A stretch of 27,158 nucleotides of DNA from positions 1-27,158 of the forward strand of contig URUF01000028.1 in the NCBI GenBank assembly GCA_900550955.1, written 5' to 3'. The notes under the pieces are model-generated. The model saw only the letters and a list, made by a program, of their open reading frames with translations, was not told where the DNA came from and ran no database searches. Below, piece after piece: positions 23,662-27,158 of this stretch. Positions within the stretch are counted from its first letter, which is position 1. The number at the start of each line of letters is the position of its first letter. This DNA is from an uncultured Eubacteriales bacterium. GTDB lineage: Bacteria > Bacillota > Clostridia > Christensenellales > Aristaeellaceae. The position numbers and the translations under genes are program-made.

Positions 23662-25536
23662 TTATTTGCCCGCCGGCCTGCGGGAGGCCGCCAGAAGCGG
23701 CGGCGTCATGGCCACAATGGGCAGGAAATAGCGGAAGTAATCGTTCACCGGGCCAAGCAGGCACACGCCCAGGGTAAGCAGCGCGGGCAGATACCCTGCC
23801 AATAGCCGCCAGCGCCGCTGCCGCGCCACGCTCAGGCCCGCCGCCGCCAACAGCCAGGTGTATACCGGGCATACGTAAAGCAAAGCCAGCAGCGGAATCC
23901 TGCGCCAGCCCCGCGCAAAGGCCGCCAGCAGCGTGCGCGCGCCCGCCAGCGCGGCGGGCTGCGTGGTGTGCAGGTAGCGCGCGTCCTCCCCCAGGTCGTA
24001 GGTTTCAAATACCAAACGGTTGCCCGCCTGATAGTTGTAGGTTTCCCCCTCAAACTTGGGCGCGAACGTGTAATAGGACAGGTTGCCCGCAAAAAACGCC
24101 TCCGCATAGGTTAGCGGATATTTTTTCAGCATGGAAAGCCAGGTTTTGCGGTAGCGCGCAAGCGCCTCCTTTTCCACTTCCGCGCCCTGGCCGTATTGCT
24201 TAAACGTGTATTTCACCGGGTCGGATATCCAGGGCTCGTAAAGCGCGGGCAGGTTGGGCGCGTCCAGCACGCGGTCAATCTCTGCGTATTCCTCCGGGGT
24301 TACGTCGCCGGCATGGTCGCGCAAAACGCGCGCGCTTTGCTGGAAGCACACGGAATATATCCCGCTGGACGTTGCGTCCGTCACGCCCAGGGCGGGCAAA
24401 AGCACGCCCGAAAAGGCCAGCGCGCACGCCAGCATCCCGGCAAGCGAGCCGCCCACCCAAAGCCGCTCGCGCCCCCGGGCCATGACCCATACCCCGGCCG
24501 CCGCCGTGGGCAAAACCACGTACAGCCCGTTTGCCCGCAAAAGGCAGGCCAGCAGGCCCCATGCGAACAGCTCCGCGCATTCGCGCTTCACGGGCGTTCG
24601 CATATGGCCCTCCCGCGCGCGCAACAGTCTGAGCACGCTTAACGTAAACAGCAAAAGCGCGGCGGTGTAAAGCGTATCCTTGCTGATAAACTGCGCGTAT
24701 CCGCCCCATAGCGGCGTAACGGCAAAAAAGGCCGCCGCTGTCGCGCGCGCCGCGCGGCTCACGCCGCACTGGCGCAAAAAGCGCACCGCGCGCGCAAGCG
24801 CATAGCTCAGCGCCGCCGTTTGCAAAAGCATGTACATAGCCGCGCCCGCGTTGTCGCTGTGAAACGCCCACCGTCCAAGGCGCACCAAAAGGCCCGCCAC
24901 CCAGGTTAAAAACACGGGGTGCCATGTGTTTAGCTGGCGAAGGCCGTAGGTTTGCGCCACCATCTCGCCCACATCCCAGCACACGGTGCCGGGAAAAAAC
25001 GCGATCAGGTAGGGCGACCAGCACACGATCAGCGCAAGCATGCACGCCGCAACGTCATGCCGGGCGGCCCAGCGCCACAGCCGCCCAAGCCAGCCGGGCG
25101 CAGCCATGGCCGCATGCTCCCGGCGGATGGCGGGGCCGCTTTGCAAAGCGGCGTTCACCCACGCGAATACCGCCGCCATGGGCAGCGCCTGCCCCACGCT
25201 TTTCAGAAGCGTCAGCGCCAGCGCGGCGGGGGAGGCCAGGCCGCTCCACGTATCATAGGCAAACAGCACGCCGCAAAAGGCGTTGAGCACGCCAAACAGC
25301 AGCGCAAACAGCATTTCCGGCAGGCGCGGGCGCAGGCCGCCCCGCCTGTATACGCGAAAAAACAGCCAGGCAAAGCACAGCGCCAGCGCCGTCCACAGAT
25401 AATCCGCGCCAGCCGCGGGATACGCGCTTTTGCCCACATAGCCTTCGGGCCCTATCACAAAGCTCATCGCGCTGGCAACGCCGCCGCATACGCACAGGGC
25501 GATGGAAAGCGCCTTGTTCTGCCGCGGCCCCTTCAT
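23662..25536 (-). CDS. Polytopic membrane protein, GT-C-like (DUF6020-like) glycosyltransferase candidate
   Basis: This 624-residue protein has roughly twelve to fourteen transmembrane helices. After a third helix pair it carries FFPGTVCWDVGEMVAQTYG...NTWHPVFLTW (about 185-215), the kind of acidic loop plus HP motif seen in DUF6020 and other GT-C fold proteins that use lipid-linked sugars. A large extracytoplasmic segment (about 395-510, AEIDRVLDAPNLPALYEPW to RYLHTTQP) interrupts the helices. The final helices end at a short cytoplasmic tail. The fold and use of polyprenyl-phosphate sugars are inferred. Its ATG overlaps the stop of the family-2 glycosyltransferase gene by four bases. That enzyme type makes polyprenyl-phosphate sugars, so a donor/acceptor pair is plausible. 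Ribosome binding site GGGGAG lies within the upstream gene. Confidence 0.8.
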   Translation of the reverse strand: MKGPRQNKALSIALCVCGGVASAMSFVIGPEGYVGKSAYPAAGADYLWTALALCFAWLFFRVYRRGGLRPRLPEMLFALLFGVLNAFCGVLFAYDTWSGLASPAALALTLLKSVGQALPMAAVFAWVNAALQSGPAIRREHAAMAAPGWLGRLWRWAARHDVAACMLALIVCWSPYLIAFFPGTVCWDVGEMVAQTYGLRQLNTWHPVFLTWVAGLLVRLGRWAFHSDNAGAAMYMLLQTAALSYALARAVRFLRQCGVSRAARATAAAFFAVTPLWGGYAQFISKDTLYTAALLLFTLSVLRLLRAREGHMRTPVKRECAELFAWGLLACLLRANGLYVVLPTAAAGVWVMARGRERLWVGGSLAGMLACALAFSGVLLPALGVTDATSSGIYSVCFQQSARVLRDHAGDVTPEEYAEIDRVLDAPNLPALYEPWISDPVKYTFKQYGQGAEVEKEALARYRKTWLSMLKKYPLTYAEAFFAGNLSYYTFAPKFEGETYNYQAGNRLVFETYDLGEDARYLHTTQPAALAGARTLLAAFARGWRRIPLLALLYVCPVYTWLLAAAGLSVARQRRWRLLAGYLPALLTLGVCLLGPVNDYFRYFLPIVAMTPPLLAASRRPAGK

Positions 25537-26471
25537 GCCCGCTCCCCTTTGTCGTGCATAAGCCTGAGCATGTTCAGGTTGATTTCAAACAGCTGGCGGT
25601 GCTTTTTGGCCACCGTGTCCAAAATAAAGCCGCACACCAGCAAAAGCAGCGCAAACGTCATCAAAACGCCGCTCACGATAAGCGTGGGGAAGCGCGGCAC
25701 CAGCCCCGTGCGGAAAAACTCCACCAGCACGGGCAGGAACATGCATAGGCCAACCGCCCCAAGCACCGCCGCAAAAATGCTAAAGAACCGCAGCGGCCTG
25801 TACTCCTTAAACAGCCGCGCGATGGTGCGCAGCACCTTAAACCCGTCGGAATAGGTGTTGAGCTTGCTCACGCTGTCCTTGGGCCGGTCGCGGTACTCCA
25901 CGGCCACGCTTTGCAGGCTCAGGTTCTTGTCCAGGGCGTGGATGGTCATTTCCGTTTCAATTTCAAAGCCCTGCGAAAGCACGGGGAAGGATTTGACAAA
26001 CTGATAGCTGAACGCCCGGTAGCCGGTCATGATATCGCTGATATCGCCATGGAACAGGGTGTTCACCAGGCCCTTGACCATGCGGTTGCCCAGGTTGTGG
26101 AAGGGGCGCTTGTTCTCGGTAAAGTAGGTGGCGCTCAGGCGGTCGCCCACCACCATGTCCACCTTCTTTTCCAGCACAAGGTTTACCATTTCGCGCGCGT
26201 TCTCAGCGGGATAGGTGTCGTCCCCGTCGATCATCAGGTAGCAATCCGCCTCGATTTCACGAAACATCGTGCGGATGACGTTGCCCTTGCCCTGGCGGCG
26301 CTCGTAGCGCACGGTGGCCCCCGCCGCGCGGGCGATATCGTCCGTATGGTCGGTGGAATTGTTGTCGTACACAAAAATTTCGGCCTCCGGCAGCGCGGCG
26401 CGGTAATCGCTTACAACCTTGGCAATGGTTTTGCTTTCGTTGTAGCAGGGGATCAGAACCGCGATTTTCAT
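25533..26471 (-). CDS. Family-2 glycosyltransferase, polyprenyl-phosphate sugar synthase-like
   Basis: The catalytic domain (about 1-225) starts with VLIPCYNESKTI and has DNNSTDHT (36-43), the metal-binding acidic motif IDGDDTYP (81-88), a GDR segment (109-111), NRMVKGLVNTLF and DIMTGYRAF, as in dolichyl- or undecaprenyl-phosphate mannose/glucose synthases. Two C-terminal transmembrane helices (about 229-253 and 262-287) match the DPM1/GtrB-like membrane form. The likely product is an undecaprenyl-phosphate sugar for a GT-C enzyme or wall-polymer decoration. The sugar is unknown. Start: AGGAGGAG lies just upstream of ATG 26471. The gene follows the YhcH-family gene by 44 bases and overlaps the GT-C gene, forming an operon. 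Confidence 0.92.
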   Translation of the reverse strand: MKIAVLIPCYNESKTIAKVVSDYRAALPEAEIFVYDNNSTDHTDDIARAAGATVRYERRQGKGNVIRTMFREIEADCYLMIDGDDTYPAENAREMVNLVLEKKVDMVVGDRLSATYFTENKRPFHNLGNRMVKGLVNTLFHGDISDIMTGYRAFSYQFVKSFPVLSQGFEIETEMTIHALDKNLSLQSVAVEYRDRPKDSVSKLNTYSDGFKVLRTIARLFKEYRPLRFFSIFAAVLGAVGLCMFLPVLVEFFRTGLVPRFPTLIVSGVLMTFALLLLVCGFILDTVAKKHRQLFEINLNMLRLMHDKGERA

Positions 26472-26515
26472 ATGTATCTCCTCCTAAGCCCCGTCATTTT
26501 GGCGTTGCCCCTGGT

Positions 26516-26968
26516 TTAGGCGCGCACCTTTACAACCACCTTCACAATGGCGTGGTCCTCCCCGGCGGTCATGCCGGGCACGTGCGCGTCGTCCGGGAAG
26601 CAGATGCAAAACCAGCCCGCGGGCACATCCACGGTGTTTACCTGCCGCCCCGGGAAAAAGCCGATATCCTTTTGTTCGTCAAAGGCCGCGTCCTGCGGGC
26701 GGGCGGCTGCCGGACACAGCGCGATGCGCTCCGTGCCGGTGATTGGCACATGGATATCGATGTAGCGCTTGTGGTGCTCAAAGCTCATCTCGCGGTGGGT
26801 AAGCAGGGGCTCGCCCACGGAATAGAACACGTCCGTCCCCTCCAGCTCCACGCGGGTATTGACCGCCAGGGCCGCAGGCTCCAGCCCCGCCAGGAATTTG
26901 AGCGCCGTATCCAGCCTGGGGCTGATTCCTACATAGGTAAGGGCATTGACGCAGCGATCCAATATCAT
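26516..26968 (-). CDS. YhcH/YjgK/YiaL family sugar-metabolism protein
   Basis: This 150-residue cupin-like protein belongs to the DUF386 group, which includes EbgC (beta-galactosidase subunit) and YhcH in sialic-acid catabolism. Features are HREMSFEHHKRYIDIHVPITGTERI (58-82), where E64, H65, H66 and H73 are candidate metal ligands, and the later FPDDAHVPGM with H129. Many members are thought to be sugar isomerases or anomerases, but activity is known for few. AAAGGAG lies eight bases before ATG 26968. It is first in a group with two glycosyltransferase-like genes, an unusual setting because relatives normally sit with sugar-uptake genes. The promoter carries a catabolite-type operator, which agrees with sugar-linked control. 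Confidence 0.9.
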   Translation of the reverse strand: MILDRCVNALTYVGISPRLDTALKFLAGLEPAALAVNTRVELEGTDVFYSVGEPLLTHREMSFEHHKRYIDIHVPITGTERIALCPAAARPQDAAFDEQKDIGFFPGRQVNTVDVPAGWFCICFPDDAHVPGMTAGEDHAIVKVVVKVRA

Positions 26969-27017
26969 GGTTCATTCTCCTTTATGCTTTCTATTGATTT
27001 ATCGAAGGCGTTCATCG

Positions 27018-27058
27018 GGAAGCGCTTCCAGTATACCACAAGCGGGCCCGGCTGAAAA
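27018..27058 (-). promoter_or_regulatory. yhcH promoter with cre/LacI-type palindromic operator
   Basis: On the minus strand TTTTCA (complement of 27053-27058) and TATACT (complement of 27030-27035) are 17 bases apart. The perfect palindrome GGAAGCGCTTCC (27018-27029) begins directly after the -10 box. Its AAGCGCTT core is the centre of CcpA cre sites and many LacI-family operators. Binding here would block transcription start. Confidence 0.7.
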
Positions 27059-27158
27059 GCCCTGGGCGGCGAAGATGCAGCGCTGCCCAAGGCCGGGAAA
27101 ACGCGCCGGCAAACGGCCCCGGGCGGCCAAAGCCGCCATGCGCGCCGCGGGCTGCGGC
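27059..27158. other. GC-rich end of window with no gene seen
   Basis: About 100 bases upstream of the yhcH promoter. They contain small inverted repeats, such as GGCGGC/GCCGCC separated by four bases near 27123-27138, but no T-run, no ribosome binding site and no convincing coding frame. A neighbouring gene may begin beyond the window. Confidence 0.5.

Overview
The window looks like chromosome of a high-GC, endospore-forming Gram-positive bacterium, probably a Clostridia-class Firmicute (inference; no rRNA is present to confirm it). The reasons are a gerA-type germination operon with a forespore-type promoter, AGGAGG-type ribosome binding sites, consensus sigma-A promoters, a VanW protein, and a short alanyl-tRNA synthetase. 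Coding density is high. I see no insertion sequence, phage gene, CRISPR array, tRNA or rRNA.

Layout. 1-168 is a hairpin-rich leader before yitT (169-1023, +). A bidirectional terminator at 1102-1141 separates it from a four-gene minus-strand unit read from a promoter near 6582-6611: ftsH, a PHP-domain phosphoesterase, a VanW/G5-like wall protein and a TtcA-like tRNA thiolase. Transcribed divergently from ftsH is an exported serine hydrolase (6784-7986, +). A three-gene gerA-type operon (8062-11791, +) follows, with start/stop overlaps and a sigma-G-like promoter. A G-rich tandem repeat and a large bidirectional hairpin close this plus-strand block.

The rest is minus strand. alaS (13987-12011) has a perfect consensus sigma-A promoter. 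Upstream of it is a run of six close-set genes, prfC - typA - an exported orphan - a GntR/UTRA regulator - a NYN-LOTUS protein - nadE (22746 down to 14096). It starts at a promoter whose -10 box lies inside a 10-7-10 inverted repeat. A separate block (26968 down to 22984) holds a YhcH/YiaL sugar protein, a family-2 glycosyltransferase, a GT-C-like polytopic membrane protein and a small exported orphan. Its promoter carries a LacI/CcpA-type palindrome just after the -10 box.

How the genes work together. Much of the window is protein quality control and translation: FtsH, RF3, BipA, AlaRS and TtcA, plus NAD synthesis. A second theme is the cell surface and spore germination: VanW, GerABC, glycosyltransferases and the exported hydrolase. 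I found no clear new multi-gene defence or biosynthetic system. The most promising leads are the structured leader before yitT, the operator at prfC, the GntR/NYN-LOTUS/exported-orphan group inside a housekeeping operon, and the short AlaRS with an insertion and a cysteine cluster.
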